The notes: generated from the letters alone by a model not told the origin. Positions 45,049-54,916 are shown, numbered from the stretch's first letter. The stretch is DNA of 64,000 bases from SZUA-448 sp964602475 (GCA_964602475.1 CAZRRN010000007.1:1-64000); one strand, 5' to 3'. Program-made: numbers and translations.

Positions 45049-46227
45049 ATGAATGCAGAAAATTTTATGGAACGCGCTGAGCATGTACTTCTTCATACCT
45101 ATCAAAGATATCCGATTGTATGGGATCACGGAGAGGGTGCTTATCTATATGATGTAAATGGTGAAAAATATTTGGACTTTGTTGCAGGAATTGCGGTATT
45201 TGCTTTGGGATATGACAATAAGGAATATAATTCCGCATTGCTTTCGCAGGCAGAGAAGCTTTTGCATACCTCGAATTATTATTACAGTGTTCCGATGACG
45301 GAAGCGGCGGAGAAACTGACCAAGGTCTCCGGTATGGACCGGGTTTTCTTTACAAACAGCGGAGCGGAAGCGGTAGAGGGAGCACTGAAGACTGCACGGC
45401 GATATTATTTTAACAAGCATCAAAAGGCAGACAGCGAGATTATTGCCATGAACCATTCCTTCCATGGAAGAACAATGGGCGCCTTATCGGTAACAGGTAC
45501 GGAAAAATACCGGGAACCCTTTGAACCGCTGATTGGCGGAGTGGTATTTGCAGAATATAATGATCTGGCAGATGTGAAGTCGAAAATAACAAAAAAGACC
45601 TGTGCAATTATCCTTGAAACTGTACAGGGCGAGGGTGGAATCCGTCCGGCAACCGAAGAGTTTCTGACGGGAATCCGAAGGCTTTGTGACGAACATGATA
45701 TTCTGATGATTCTGGATGAGGTACAATGCGGAATGGGACGTACCGGAACCATGTATGCATTTCAGCGTTACGGAATTAAACCGGATGTTCTTACAACGGC
45801 AAAAGCCCTTGGCTGCGGAGTTCCGGTAGGTGCCTTTCTTATGACGGAAAAAGCTGCCGCGATGACGGCAGGAGATCACGGCTCGACCTATGGCGGAAAT
45901 CCGCTGGTAACAGCAGCCGTTTCGACGGTGCTTGATTTATATGAAAAGATGAATCTGCTTGAACATGTCGGCGAAGCAGGGGCATATCTGTATGAGAAGC
46001 TGGAAGCATTAATGCAGAGACATACTGTGGTAACGGCACATCGCGGAATCGGACTGATACAGGGGCTTGAACTGTCGATTCCGGTAAAGGATGTCATTCT
46101 GAAGGCAATGGAGCATAAGCTGCTGCTCATCAACGCAGGAACCAACGTCATTCGGTTTGTACCGGCACTGGTCATCGAAAAGGAACAGATTGATGAAATG
46201 ATTTCCATTCTTGAAATCTGTTTATAA
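45049..46227 (+). CDS. argD: Acetylornithine aminotransferase
   Basis: A PLP enzyme converting N-acetylglutamate semialdehyde to N-acetylornithine. FTNSGAEAVEGALKTARRY (about residues 98-116), FHGRTMG, LDEVQCGMGRTG and the PLP lysine in TTAKALGCGVPVG are the class III signature. The ATG at 45049 has AGGA seven bases ahead; an ATG six codons earlier at 45031 has a poorer site and cannot be excluded. It closes the GNAT-argJ-argB-argD run. Confidence 0.94.
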   Translation: MNAENFMERAEHVLLHTYQRYPIVWDHGEGAYLYDVNGEKYLDFVAGIAVFALGYDNKEYNSALLSQAEKLLHTSNYYYSVPMTEAAEKLTKVSGMDRVFFTNSGAEAVEGALKTARRYYFNKHQKADSEIIAMNHSFHGRTMGALSVTGTEKYREPFEPLIGGVVFAEYNDLADVKSKITKKTCAIILETVQGEGGIRPATEEFLTGIRRLCDEHDILMILDEVQCGMGRTGTMYAFQRYGIKPDVLTTAKALGCGVPVGAFLMTEKAAAMTAGDHGSTYGGNPLVTAAVSTVLDLYEKMNLLEHVGEAGAYLYEKLEALMQRHTVVTAHRGIGLIQGLELSIPVKDVILKAMEHKLLLINAGTNVIRFVPALVIEKEQIDEMISILEICL

Positions 46228-46291
46228 AAGAATAGTTCCATCATGTATAGGCATACTATTAATCAGGACCGGTTTGGAAAGGCGGTATGAA

Positions 46292-46741
46292 ATGATAGCA
46301 TGGCTGATAGCGGTATTATCCGGTGCACTGATGAGTATTCAGGGCGTTTTTAATACAGAGGTTACTAAGCAGAGCAGTGTGTGGACAACGGCTTCGTTTG
46401 TTCAGGCATCTGCTCTTTTCGTATGTATTATTGCGTGGTTTGTAACAGGACGGGAGGGAAAATTCAGCGCCCTGCTCCGTGTCACACCGAAATACCTTCT
46501 TCTTGGAGGTGTTATCGGAGCAGTCATCACAATGACTGTTATCAAAAGCATGGAGGCACTTGGTCCCGCAATGGCGGTCATGTTAATTCTTGCGGCACAG
46601 CTGATTACATCCTATGTAATTGAACTGTTTGGATTATTTGGCACGGATAAGGTACCTTTTGACTGGAAGAAGCTGATAGGGGTTGCACTGGTGGTTGCCG
46701 GAATCGCGGTATTTCGGTTGTCGGGAAACCAAAACAGCTGA
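46292..46741 (+). CDS. YdcZ/DUF606-family DMT transporter
   Basis: A 149-residue membrane protein with about five helices, half the size of a full EamA transporter, of the DUF606 family. The opening WLIAVLSGALMSIQGVFNTE and the final helix GVALVVAGIAVFRLS are typical. Such half-transporters usually act as dimers; the substrate is unknown. The ATG at 46292 is preceded by AAAGGCGG; the open frame begins at 46211 inside the end of argD. It may be co-transcribed with the arginine genes, 64 bases away. Confidence 0.82.
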   Translation: MIAWLIAVLSGALMSIQGVFNTEVTKQSSVWTTASFVQASALFVCIIAWFVTGREGKFSALLRVTPKYLLLGGVIGAVITMTVIKSMEALGPAMAVMLILAAQLITSYVIELFGLFGTDKVPFDWKKLIGVALVVAGIAVFRLSGNQNS

Positions 46742-46795
46742 TCAGACAAGTAGAACAGGAGAATTATCGGTTTGAAGGATAAATGCAGATTGTTC

Positions 46796-46824
46796 TTGAA
46801 ATTACTGGAAGTTTCCGATACAAT
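46796..46824 (+). promoter_or_regulatory. Promoter of comEA
   Basis: TTGAAA (46796-46801), 17-base spacer, TACAAT (46819-46824), about 73 bases before comEA. It is the only clear promoter I see for the run to comEC. Confidence 0.6.
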
Positions 46825-46896
46825 AGCATTGTGTTGAGGGACACGGGGGCTGATCAGAATACGGATTCTTTATAGACATTCAGAATGGGGGATCGT

Positions 46897-47595
46897 ATGA
46901 AAAGATACAGCAGGCTTCGTATCGTCGCGCTGGCGGCAGGTATCCTGACAGCCGGGATTTGTTACTGTGTATTCTGTTCGGACTCGGAAGAAGAAGCGGT
47001 TTATTATATCAAAGCGGATTCCGGATATGAAGAGGCGATACAGGAAGAACCCGAAGGTGATGAACGAAGCAGCCGGGAACCGACCGGTGGAGCAGGAGCT
47101 GATGGGGAACCGACCGGTGGAGCAGGAGTAGGACAGAAATCCGGAACTTCTTCCATATACATTCATATATGCGGAGAAGTAGCAAATCCAGGGATATACC
47201 GGGTGGAGGAAGGAACAAGAGTTGGCGAGGCAATTCAGATTGCAGGAGGTCTGACCATAGCCGGGGATGGTGATTATATCAATCAGGCGCGCCGGGTAAC
47301 GGACGGAGAGAGACTTTATATTCCTTCCAATACAGAACTGTCCGGGCTTACAATAGAGCAGTATACATTAGGACAGACAACAGAACAGCAGGAAAGGCTT
47401 CCAATCAATATCAATACAGCAACAGCAGAGCAGCTGATGCAGCTGAGCGGAATCGGGGCTCAGCGCGCACAGGATATCATCCGATACAGGGAAGAGAACG
47501 GAGAATTTAAAAGTATAGAAGATATTATGCTGGTAAGCGGAATTAAAAATGCCGCTTTTCAAAAGATTTGTGAAGATATCACGGTAAATAATTAA
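46897..47595 (+). CDS. comEA: Competence protein ComEA (SLBB plus helix-hairpin-helix)
   Basis: A membrane-anchored DNA receptor of the transformation machinery. A signal anchor (about residues 7-27) is followed by a short linker with a 30-bp tandem duplication encoding EPTGGAG twice. An SLBB domain (about 87-145; IHICGEVANPGIYRVEEG) and a C-terminal helix-hairpin-helix DNA-binding pair (about 168-232; NINTATAEQLMQLSGIG) follow. The 232-residue size is standard. GGGGG precedes the ATG at 46897. It heads a co-directional run ending in comEC. Confidence 0.92.
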   Translation: MKRYSRLRIVALAAGILTAGICYCVFCSDSEEEAVYYIKADSGYEEAIQEEPEGDERSSREPTGGAGADGEPTGGAGVGQKSGTSSIYIHICGEVANPGIYRVEEGTRVGEAIQIAGGLTIAGDGDYINQARRVTDGERLYIPSNTELSGLTIEQYTLGQTTEQQERLPININTATAEQLMQLSGIGAQRAQDIIRYREENGEFKSIEDIMLVSGIKNAAFQKICEDITVNN

Positions 47596-47670
47596 TAAGA
47601 GAAAAGCATGGGATGAGCTTGCCTTTCAACGCAGATCAAGTCGGAGAGAAGCTCCGTCGTGGAGGAAGAT

Positions 47671-48357
47671 ATGGGAAAATGTGTTCTGGTAGTCGATGAT
47701 GAACGATTGATTGTAAAGGGAATCCGGTTCAGCCTGGAGCAGGATGGGATGGAAGTTGATTGTGCTTATGACGGAGAAGAGGCAGTCGAAGCTGCAAAGC
47801 AGAAAGAATATGACATGGTTCTTCTGGATGTTATGCTCCCAAAGCTGACTGGATTTGAAGTATGCCAGCAGATCCGTGAGTTTTCTAACATGCCGATTAT
47901 AATGCTGACAGCCAAGGGGGACGATATGGATAAGATTCTCGGGCTGGAATACGGAGCAGATGATTATATTACAAAGCCGTTCAATATTCTGGAGGTTAAG
48001 GCGAGAATTAAAGCAATTCTGCGGAGAAATACAAAGGCAGATGTCGGAAGTGAAAATCGTGTGGTCGAATGCAATGATCTGAAGTTGAATTGCGAAAGCC
48101 GGAGGGTCTATGTGAAAGAACGGGAAGTCGGTCTGACAGCGAAGGAATTTGATGTTCTTGAGCTTTTGATATTTAATCCAAATAAAGTATACAGCCGTGA
48201 AAATCTGCTGAATATTGTCTGGGGTTATGACTATCCGGGCGATGTCCGTACCGTGGATGTACATATACGGCGCTTACGGGAAAAGATTGAAGAGAATCCA
48301 AGCGAGCCGCGATATGTACACACAAAGTGGGGGGTAGGTTATTATTTCCAGGATTAA
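47671..48357 (+). CDS. OmpR/PhoB-family response regulator
   Basis: A DNA-binding regulator of 228 residues. The receiver domain (about 1-115) has the acidic pair DDE, the phosphorylated aspartate in LLDVMLP (about residue 50) and the lysine in YITKPFN. The winged-helix domain (about 130-228) has the DVHIRRLREKIE recognition region. GGAGG precedes the ATG at 47671. The kinase gene follows with overlapping or near-overlapping ends. Lying between comEA and comEC, it may control DNA uptake or an envelope response. Confidence 0.93.
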   Translation: MGKCVLVVDDERLIVKGIRFSLEQDGMEVDCAYDGEEAVEAAKQKEYDMVLLDVMLPKLTGFEVCQQIREFSNMPIIMLTAKGDDMDKILGLEYGADDYITKPFNILEVKARIKAILRRNTKADVGSENRVVECNDLKLNCESRRVYVKEREVGLTAKEFDVLELLIFNPNKVYSRENLLNIVWGYDYPGDVRTVDVHIRRLREKIEENPSEPRYVHTKWGVGYYFQD

Positions 48358-48370
48358 GAAAAAATTCAAA

Positions 48371-49777
48371 TTGCTGACCAGTATGCGTCTTCATGTCATT
48401 CTTGCATTTTATCTTACACTGATGGCAGTAATGTTTCTCGTTGCCTTTGTTCTCAGGGCGCAGGTAAGAGAGACCGAGATTGAAAGGACAGAACAGGAAG
48501 TAAGAACCTATGCCGGTACGGTTTTGAATCAGATCGGAGCAATCGGGGGGCTGCAGTCAGCATTAACGGACACAATGATTACGGAGCTGCATCAGGCTGC
48601 GCTGATCTATGAAGGCAGAATACTTGTTGTTGACAGTTCTTTGAATGTACTTGTGGATACCTATGATATGGAGATTGGAAAGACACTGATCTCTGAGGAA
48701 GCGATACTTTCGGTACGCGGAGAAAGCAGTACATACCGAAGTTTTAAGGAACGATATATGGAGCTTTCCCTGCCAATTACAGAAAGTGTATCGGGGACTG
48801 TGATTGGTGTTTTTTTGATACGGATTTCCCTTACGGATATTGCTTTACTGCAGAATACGCTTGATCGGACAATCGGACTGCTTCTTTCTTTTATTGGCGT
48901 GGTACTTTTTGTATTTATCCTGATTTATTCCAGACATCTGACAAAACCGCTGAAGAAGATATCCTCGACAATTGCGCAGGTTACGGAAGGCACAATGGAA
49001 GAGAAGGTATCCATTCATGGGTATTATGAAATTGAACAGATTTCTGATTCCTTTAACATTATGCTGGAGCAGCTGAATAAGATTGAAGAATCGCGGCAGG
49101 AATTCGTAGCGAATGTTTCTCATGAGCTGAAGACACCGATGACATCAATCAAGGTGCTTGCGGATTCACTTTTAATGCAGGAAAGTGTTCCGGAGCCTCT
49201 GTACCGGGAGTTTTTAACCGATATCAATGAAGAGATTGAACGGGAGAACAAAATCATTACAGACTTGCTTTCGTTAGTCAAGCTGGATCAGAAAGCGGGA
49301 GTAATGCATATTGCCCAGGTAAGTATAAACGATCTGCTTGAGATTATCTTGAAGCGGCTGAAACCAATTGCCAAGAAACAGAACATCGAGATGATTTATG
49401 AAAGCTTTCGAAACGTACTGGCAGAAGTAGATGAGGTTAAGCTTTCGCTTGCTCTTTCCAATCTGATTGAGAATGCCGTTAAATATAATGTTCCGGGCGG
49501 CTGGGTTAAGGTATCGCTGAATTCCGACCATAAGTATTTTTACCTGCGCGTCGCGGATTCAGGAATCGGAATACCGGAGGAAGAACAGGCCCATATATTC
49601 GAGCGGTTTTACCGTGTGGACAAGACGAGAGCAAGAACCACGGGAGGAACCGGACTCGGACTTGCAATCACAAGAGAGGTTGTGTTGATGCATAAGGGAA
49701 CAATCAAGCTGTTCAGCCGTGAAAATGAGGGTGCTATGTTTACACTTAGAATACCGCTCAGCTTTATTGCTGGATAA
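48371..49777 (+). CDS. Sensor histidine kinase
   Basis: The partner kinase of the response regulator. It has two membrane helices (about residues 7-27 and 165-186) around an extracytoplasmic sensor of about 135 residues, a HAMP domain, the phosphorylated histidine in FVANVSHELKTPM (about 255), and ATP-binding motifs N (LSNLIENAVKYN), G1 (VADSGIGIP) and G2 (GGTGLGLAIT). The start is unclear: no ATG has a ribosome site, TTG at 48371 is listed, and ATT codons at 48341 or 48353 would overlap the regulator gene behind GGGGGG. Confidence 0.92.
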   Translation: MLTSMRLHVILAFYLTLMAVMFLVAFVLRAQVRETEIERTEQEVRTYAGTVLNQIGAIGGLQSALTDTMITELHQAALIYEGRILVVDSSLNVLVDTYDMEIGKTLISEEAILSVRGESSTYRSFKERYMELSLPITESVSGTVIGVFLIRISLTDIALLQNTLDRTIGLLLSFIGVVLFVFILIYSRHLTKPLKKISSTIAQVTEGTMEEKVSIHGYYEIEQISDSFNIMLEQLNKIEESRQEFVANVSHELKTPMTSIKVLADSLLMQESVPEPLYREFLTDINEEIERENKIITDLLSLVKLDQKAGVMHIAQVSINDLLEIILKRLKPIAKKQNIEMIYESFRNVLAEVDEVKLSLALSNLIENAVKYNVPGGWVKVSLNSDHKYFYLRVADSGIGIPEEEQAHIFERFYRVDKTRARTTGGTGLGLAITREVVLMHKGTIKLFSRENEGAMFTLRIPLSFIAG

Positions 49778-49810
49778 GACGGAAAGTCAACCGAAGAATC
49801 GAGGCAGAAG

Positions 49811-50779
49811 GTGCAGATTTTCAACAGAAAGGAAAAGCATAAGGGTATGACCGGACAGCTGCGTTTGGTTACGGCAGAGTTTCTTTTCTGTACTTTTTTC
49901 TGCTTTCTGACTGCTTGTACTACGCAGGATGTTTCTGTTACACTGAGCAGCCAGATTTATTATGTTACAGTGGACGAAACAAGGGTTGTAAGCGAGGGGT
50001 ACGATGCGCAGGAGGAGACAACGGAAGCGCTGGTGGAAGAATTTATTGCCCAGCTTGACAGACAGCCGGTCAATTCTGCATACCGGATGGCAAAGCCGCA
50101 GAATGTGCAGATTCTTGATTATTCCATTGGCGTAGATCATCAGCTGACATTGTTTTTTAGTCAGGAATACAGTGAAATGAGTGGAATTGCAGAGATCTTA
50201 AGCCGTGCTGCTATTGTGAAGACGTTATGCCAGATTAAAGATATCGATTATATTGAATTTTACGTAAATGGTCAGCCTCTGATGAAATCCACGGAACAGC
50301 CGATTGGGTTTATGACAGCGGAGGACTTTATTGACAATACGGGCGCAGAGACGAATTACCGCCAGATTGCATATGTTTGTGTATATTACGCAAATGAGAG
50401 CGGCGACAGACTGAAGGAAGCCCACTTAAGAATCGAGTTTGAGGGAACACGAACTCAGGAGCAGCTGGTGATGGAACAGCTGATCAATGGTCCGATTCCG
50501 GAGCTTACCGGAATGTACCCGACATTGTCGGAGAATACTGCAGTCAATAAAATCACTACAAGCAGCGGAATCTGTTATGTGGATCTGAACAGTTCTTTTC
50601 TGAGTAAACTTAGCTCCGTAACTGAAGAAGTCGCCGTTTATTCGGTAGTCAATTCGCTGGTTGAGCTTTCTTCTGTGAATCAGGTACAGATTACTATTGA
50701 TGGGAAGGAACGTCATTTATATCAGAGCATCGATATAAGCAGCCTGTTGGAACGAAAACTGGAACTCATCGAAGAATAG
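49811..50779 (+). CDS. GerMN-domain lipoprotein
   Basis: A 322-residue lipoprotein. The signal ends in the lipobox LTAC near residue 36. Two GerMN domains follow (about 60-175 and 195-310), the second with EQLINGPIPELTGMYPTL and VDLNSSFLSKL. GerM in B. subtilis is a sporulation and germination protein at the forespore, but GerMN domains also occur beside envelope two-component systems, for example LpqB with MtrB in actinobacteria. The start is GTG at 49811 behind GAGG. It lies 33 bases after the kinase, so it may feed signals to it. Confidence 0.85.
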   Translation: MQIFNRKEKHKGMTGQLRLVTAEFLFCTFFCFLTACTTQDVSVTLSSQIYYVTVDETRVVSEGYDAQEETTEALVEEFIAQLDRQPVNSAYRMAKPQNVQILDYSIGVDHQLTLFFSQEYSEMSGIAEILSRAAIVKTLCQIKDIDYIEFYVNGQPLMKSTEQPIGFMTAEDFIDNTGAETNYRQIAYVCVYYANESGDRLKEAHLRIEFEGTRTQEQLVMEQLINGPIPELTGMYPTLSENTAVNKITTSSGICYVDLNSSFLSKLSSVTEEVAVYSVVNSLVELSSVNQVQITIDGKERHLYQSIDISSLLERKLELIEE

Positions 50780-50814
50780 AGATAACGAGCACGGGAGTGC
50801 TCATTGAGGAGAAT

Positions 50815-53388
50815 ATGATAAAAAGGCCGCTTCTTTGGATGCTGGTCGCATATTGTGCGGGAATTTGTTTCAGTGGACGACCGCTTCCCGTAGCAACGGC
50901 CGTCTTTTTTATTTACCTTACGGGAGGAATTCTATATTATAAGAAACCTTCAATTAGGCGGCTGCTGCGAAAGAACAACCGCTTTTTAGTGTACCTTCTG
51001 GCTGCTCTGTTGCTCGGCTGCCTACTGGCATGGAATCAGCAGAAGCCCTATAAAATTGACGGCAAACTGCTTGTACGGCAGGATGCAACCGTTCATGGAA
51101 CGGTTGTTTCCATAGAGCGTTCCGGAGACGGAGAGCGCGTTCTGCTGAAAGATGCAGTAATGGAACTAGGTGACGAGGTTTACTGTGAAGGAAAGATTCT
51201 GCTTTGGACATCATCCGCCGCAGGCGTAAGGCTTGGAAACCGGATTACTTCATATGGAAAAGCAAGTCCGCTTAACAAAGCCGAGAACAAAGGACAATTC
51301 GATGAATGGACTTACCGGCGTGCAGAGTGGGTTGCCTGCCGTTTTACAAGTGAGAAACTGGAAATCACAGATGTTCGTGTTCATTATATCAGACAATGGT
51401 TTATGGAAGTCAGAAACCGGCTTGAGGAGATTTATTTTCAGATTCTTCCGGAGAAACATGCAGGAATTCTGGACGCTATATTACTTGGAAACCGCACACT
51501 GTTAGAGGATGAGACGAAGACGCTGTACAGCAGGAACGGAATTGCACATATTCTTGCAATCTCGGGACTACATATTTCGCTGCTCGGAATGGGGTTGTAT
51601 ACACTGCTGCGGCGTTACGGAAGTCCGCTCCTTATTACAGCGGTGCTGACGGTTCTGCTTCTTGTATTCTATGGGTTTTTGACGCAGTTTGGAATCTCAA
51701 CAGCACGGGCGGTCGGGATGCTTATTCTTGCAATGGCTGCGAAGTTGCTCGGAAGAAGCTATGATTCGCGGACCGCCGCCGCCATATGTGCATTCGGGGT
51801 ACTGCTGATACAGCCAATGCAGCTGTACCAGGCAGGTTTTTTGCTATCCTATGCTGCCGCCTTTGGAATCTCCTATGCGGCAGGTGAATTACGTAAAATG
51901 AAACTGGACGGCGGAATCAAGGGAGAAAAGAAAACACGATACACAGGAGTTTCGTTAAGTTTGAAACTTCGTTTTAAGGAAGATTGCCGGGAGACTCTTC
52001 GAAAGCTGCGGGCTGTGATTCTGTCGGGGGTTTCGGTTCAACTGATTACGATTCCGATTATCTTAAATACCTACTATGAACTTCCTGTCTGTTCTCTGCC
52101 AGTCAATCTTTTTGTGGTACCGCTACTGTCGGTGCTGGTTCTGCTCGGAATGACGGCAGGTCCGATTGCTCTGCTGTCATTTCGAACGGGGCGCTTTCTT
52201 GCCGGTGGGGTTTACTACATTCTGGAATTCTACGAATGGCTTTGCGAACGAACCGCACAGCTTCCGGCACCTGTTTTTCTATATGGAAAGCCGGAGCCTG
52301 TTCGCATTTTTCTGTATTACACAGTTATTGTCGGATTCTTTCTTTTGGCGGCACAGCTTGGAAAAAGATACCAGCGAAACAAAAACAGAAAGCATATTTA
52401 CCGCAGATACAGCGTGCTGATTTTATTATTACTCCCGGTTGTCCTGATAAAGATACCTTTGAAGGAACTGAAGATTGATTTTCTGTCCGTTGGACAGGGT
52501 GACTGCTGTGTGATTCAAAGCCCGGAGCAGCGAAGCTACCTGGTGGACTGCGGAAGTCTGGATGTTAATGAAACCGGAAGATATCGTCTGACTCCATTTT
52601 TAAAATCCGAAGGTATTTCAGAGCTTGAAGCGGTATTTTTGTCTCATATGGATGCAGATCATGTGAAAGGGGTGGTGGAATTGATGGAAACTTTACCGGA
52701 CAGCCCTGCCGAGTACTCCGGTACCTTTGTAAAAAAGCAGGAATCCTATCACGGGGATGTTCTGATTCGTAAATTGATTTTTACAGCGGCAGCAAATGAA
52801 GAGGATACCTGCAGCGAATTGAAATTGCTGGCAGAACGGAAAGGAATTGAGGTGCTGTCAATCGCTGCAGGGGATTTTATACAGGACGGGGAACTGCTGC
52901 TGCAGTGTCTGTTCCCGGAGAAAAGACAACAGTTTACCACGCAAAATGCAGCTTCTATGATCCTTCTGCTACGTTACGGGGGAGTCGAGTTCTACCTGAC
53001 CGGAGATACGGAGCGGGAAGGTGAAGAGGCAGTTCAAAAAAGCCTTTCGCTCCGCACTGTGCAGAGCTCTGTAACAGAAAAAGATAATTTTTTGAACATT
53101 AACCCGATTACCTTCAGAATTCTAAAGGTCGCACATCACGGATCGAAAAATGCAAGTTCACAGGAATTTCTTTCTGCACTTCTGCCGGATGTTGCCGTAA
53201 TTTCCTGCGGACGCAACAACCGGTACGGTCATCCGCATGCAGAGCTGCTGGAACGTTTGGATACCACGGGCTGTATTTCCTACATAACAGCAAAGCAGGG
53301 GATGATCCGAATCAGGGTAAAAAAACGGAAGGAAAGAACCCGAATTGCATTTTGGTCATTTTCCAAAACACTTATGTGCGCTGATTAG
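50815..53388 (+). CDS. comEC: Competence protein ComEC/Rec2
   Basis: The inner-membrane channel for DNA uptake. It has an N-terminal pair of helices with an OB-fold insert (about residues 1-190), a competence domain with a bundle of helices (about 225-530; ILDAILLGNRTLL, GIAHILAISGLHISLLGMG) and a C-terminal metallo-beta-lactamase domain (about 560-857; SHMDADHVKG, YLTGDTE, VAHHGSKN), which in homologues degrades the non-transported strand. At 857 residues it is full length. GAGGAG precedes the ATG at 50815. It is the last gene of the comEA-to-comEC run. Confidence 0.95.
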   Translation: MIKRPLLWMLVAYCAGICFSGRPLPVATAVFFIYLTGGILYYKKPSIRRLLRKNNRFLVYLLAALLLGCLLAWNQQKPYKIDGKLLVRQDATVHGTVVSIERSGDGERVLLKDAVMELGDEVYCEGKILLWTSSAAGVRLGNRITSYGKASPLNKAENKGQFDEWTYRRAEWVACRFTSEKLEITDVRVHYIRQWFMEVRNRLEEIYFQILPEKHAGILDAILLGNRTLLEDETKTLYSRNGIAHILAISGLHISLLGMGLYTLLRRYGSPLLITAVLTVLLLVFYGFLTQFGISTARAVGMLILAMAAKLLGRSYDSRTAAAICAFGVLLIQPMQLYQAGFLLSYAAAFGISYAAGELRKMKLDGGIKGEKKTRYTGVSLSLKLRFKEDCRETLRKLRAVILSGVSVQLITIPIILNTYYELPVCSLPVNLFVVPLLSVLVLLGMTAGPIALLSFRTGRFLAGGVYYILEFYEWLCERTAQLPAPVFLYGKPEPVRIFLYYTVIVGFFLLAAQLGKRYQRNKNRKHIYRRYSVLILLLLPVVLIKIPLKELKIDFLSVGQGDCCVIQSPEQRSYLVDCGSLDVNETGRYRLTPFLKSEGISELEAVFLSHMDADHVKGVVELMETLPDSPAEYSGTFVKKQESYHGDVLIRKLIFTAAANEEDTCSELKLLAERKGIEVLSIAAGDFIQDGELLLQCLFPEKRQQFTTQNAASMILLLRYGGVEFYLTGDTEREGEEAVQKSLSLRTVQSSVTEKDNFLNINPITFRILKVAHHGSKNASSQEFLSALLPDVAVISCGRNNRYGHPHAELLERLDTTGCISYITAKQGMIRIRVKKRKERTRIAFWSFSKTLMCAD

Positions 53389-53506
53389 AAACTCAAGAAT
53401 AAAAATGTCTGTCCGGTACGGAAATTGAGAATTTATTCATCTTTTATGAGAAAATTTGTAGACAGAAAAAATCAATTGTGGTATGGTGTTAAGAAGTATT
53501 TTTAAG

Positions 53507-53556
53507 TAAAGAGTACGTTACTGCACGTGTGTATCGGTAAGCTTGTGTACTCTTTA
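53507..53556 (+). promoter_or_regulatory. Leader helix before the aminotransferase gene
   Basis: TAAAGAGTAC (53507-53516) pairs perfectly with GTACTCTTTA (53547-53556) around 30 bases, closing a few bases before the GGAGG of the next gene. It resembles a riboswitch closing helix but may also be chance or a repeat. Confidence 0.4.
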
Positions 53557-53572
53557 TAAAATGGAGGAAGCT

Positions 53573-54853
53573 ATGAAGCCATATCAGAGGATGAGCCGCA
53601 GTGAGCTGTTGGCCTTAAAGGATGAACTGGAGAAAACATACCGGGATTTTCAGAGCCGCGGACTGTCGTTAGATATGTCCAGAGGAAAGCCGTCGTCAGA
53701 TCAGCTGGATCTTTCCATGGGAATGCTCGATGTGCTGAACAGCAATACAGAACTGATTTGTGATGCAGGGTTTGACTGCCGGAATTACGGCGTTCTTCAG
53801 GGAATTAAAGAGGCGAGAGAGCTTCTTGCTGCAATCAGTGAAGTGCCGCCTGAGAATATAATCATTTACGGAAATTCCAGCCTGAATGTGATGTTTGATA
53901 CCATTTCACGTTCGATGACACATGGTGTTCTTGGAAGTACTCCGTGGTGCAAGCTTGACAAGGTGAAGTTTCTCTGCCCTGTTCCGGGGTATGACCGTCA
54001 TTTTGCTATTACAGAATATTTTGGAATCGAAATGATTAATGTTCCGATGACAGCGACGGGACCGGATATGGATGTTGTAGAAAAGCTGGTCAGTGAAGAC
54101 GCTGCAATCAAGGGTATCTGGTGTGTTCCAAAATATTCGAATCCGCAGGGAATTACATATTCCGAAGAGACTGTAGGAAGGTTTGCGAGACTTTCGCCGG
54201 CAGCAGAGGATTTTCGTATTTACTGGGATAATGCATACAGTGTACATCATCTGTATCCGGATGATCAGGATTTCTGTCTGGAGTTGTTAACGGAATGTGA
54301 AAAAGCAGGGAATCCGGATATTGTATATAAATTCACGTCAACCTCAAAAATCAGCTTTCCGGGCTCCGGAGTCGCTGCGGTTGCGACTTCAAAGAGAAAT
54401 ATGGAGGAAATTCTCGGGCAGCTGACACTTCAGACAATCGGACACGATAAGGTAAATCAGCTACGGCATGTCAGGTTCTTTAAAAACCTTGACGGAGTGC
54501 ATGAACATATGATGAAGCATGCACAGATTCTCCGTCCGAAATTCGAATCCGTGCTGAATACGCTCGAAACAGAGCTTGGCGGAACAGGAATCGCTGAGTG
54601 GACCAAGCCAAAGGGAGGATATTTTATTTCCTTTGATGCAATGGAGGGCTGTGCAAAAGCAATTGTGCAGAAGGCAAAGGAAGCGGGAGTAAAGCTGACA
54701 GGCGCAGGAGCGACTTACCCTTATGGAAAGGATCCGAAGGACAGTAATATTCGAATTGCCCCGTCTTATCCAACACCGGGGGAGCTTGCAATTGCAACGG
54801 AGCTTTTTGTAACCTGTGTCAAACTGGTAAGTATTGAAAAGCTGCTTCAGTAA
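53573..54853 (+). CDS. Aspartate aminotransferase-type PLP enzyme (subgroup Ic)
   Basis: A fold-type I aminotransferase of 426 residues. The opening LSLDMSRGKPSSDQLDLS and the NYGVLQGIKEAR, WCVPKYSNPQG and PLP-lysine STSKISFPGSGVA motifs match the AspT-like group known from corynebacteria, which uses aspartate and 2-oxoglutarate. The ATG at 53573 follows GGAGG. It is a single-gene unit with a leader helix in front and a convergent terminator behind. Confidence 0.88.
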   Translation: MKPYQRMSRSELLALKDELEKTYRDFQSRGLSLDMSRGKPSSDQLDLSMGMLDVLNSNTELICDAGFDCRNYGVLQGIKEARELLAAISEVPPENIIIYGNSSLNVMFDTISRSMTHGVLGSTPWCKLDKVKFLCPVPGYDRHFAITEYFGIEMINVPMTATGPDMDVVEKLVSEDAAIKGIWCVPKYSNPQGITYSEETVGRFARLSPAAEDFRIYWDNAYSVHHLYPDDQDFCLELLTECEKAGNPDIVYKFTSTSKISFPGSGVAAVATSKRNMEEILGQLTLQTIGHDKVNQLRHVRFFKNLDGVHEHMMKHAQILRPKFESVLNTLETELGGTGIAEWTKPKGGYFISFDAMEGCAKAIVQKAKEAGVKLTGAGATYPYGKDPKDSNIRIAPSYPTPGELAIATELFVTCVKLVSIEKLLQ

Positions 54854-54888
54854 GCATTCGGTACAACGCATCCGAACAAATAAAAAAG

Positions 54889-54916
54889 ATAGCCGGGATC
54901 AGACGATTCCGGCTAT
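54889..54916. terminator. Convergent terminator
   Basis: ATAGCCGG (54889-54896) and CCGGCTAT (54909-54916) form a perfect 8-bp stem with A-rich and T-rich flanks. It overlaps the last codons of the convergent phospholipase gene. Confidence 0.65.
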
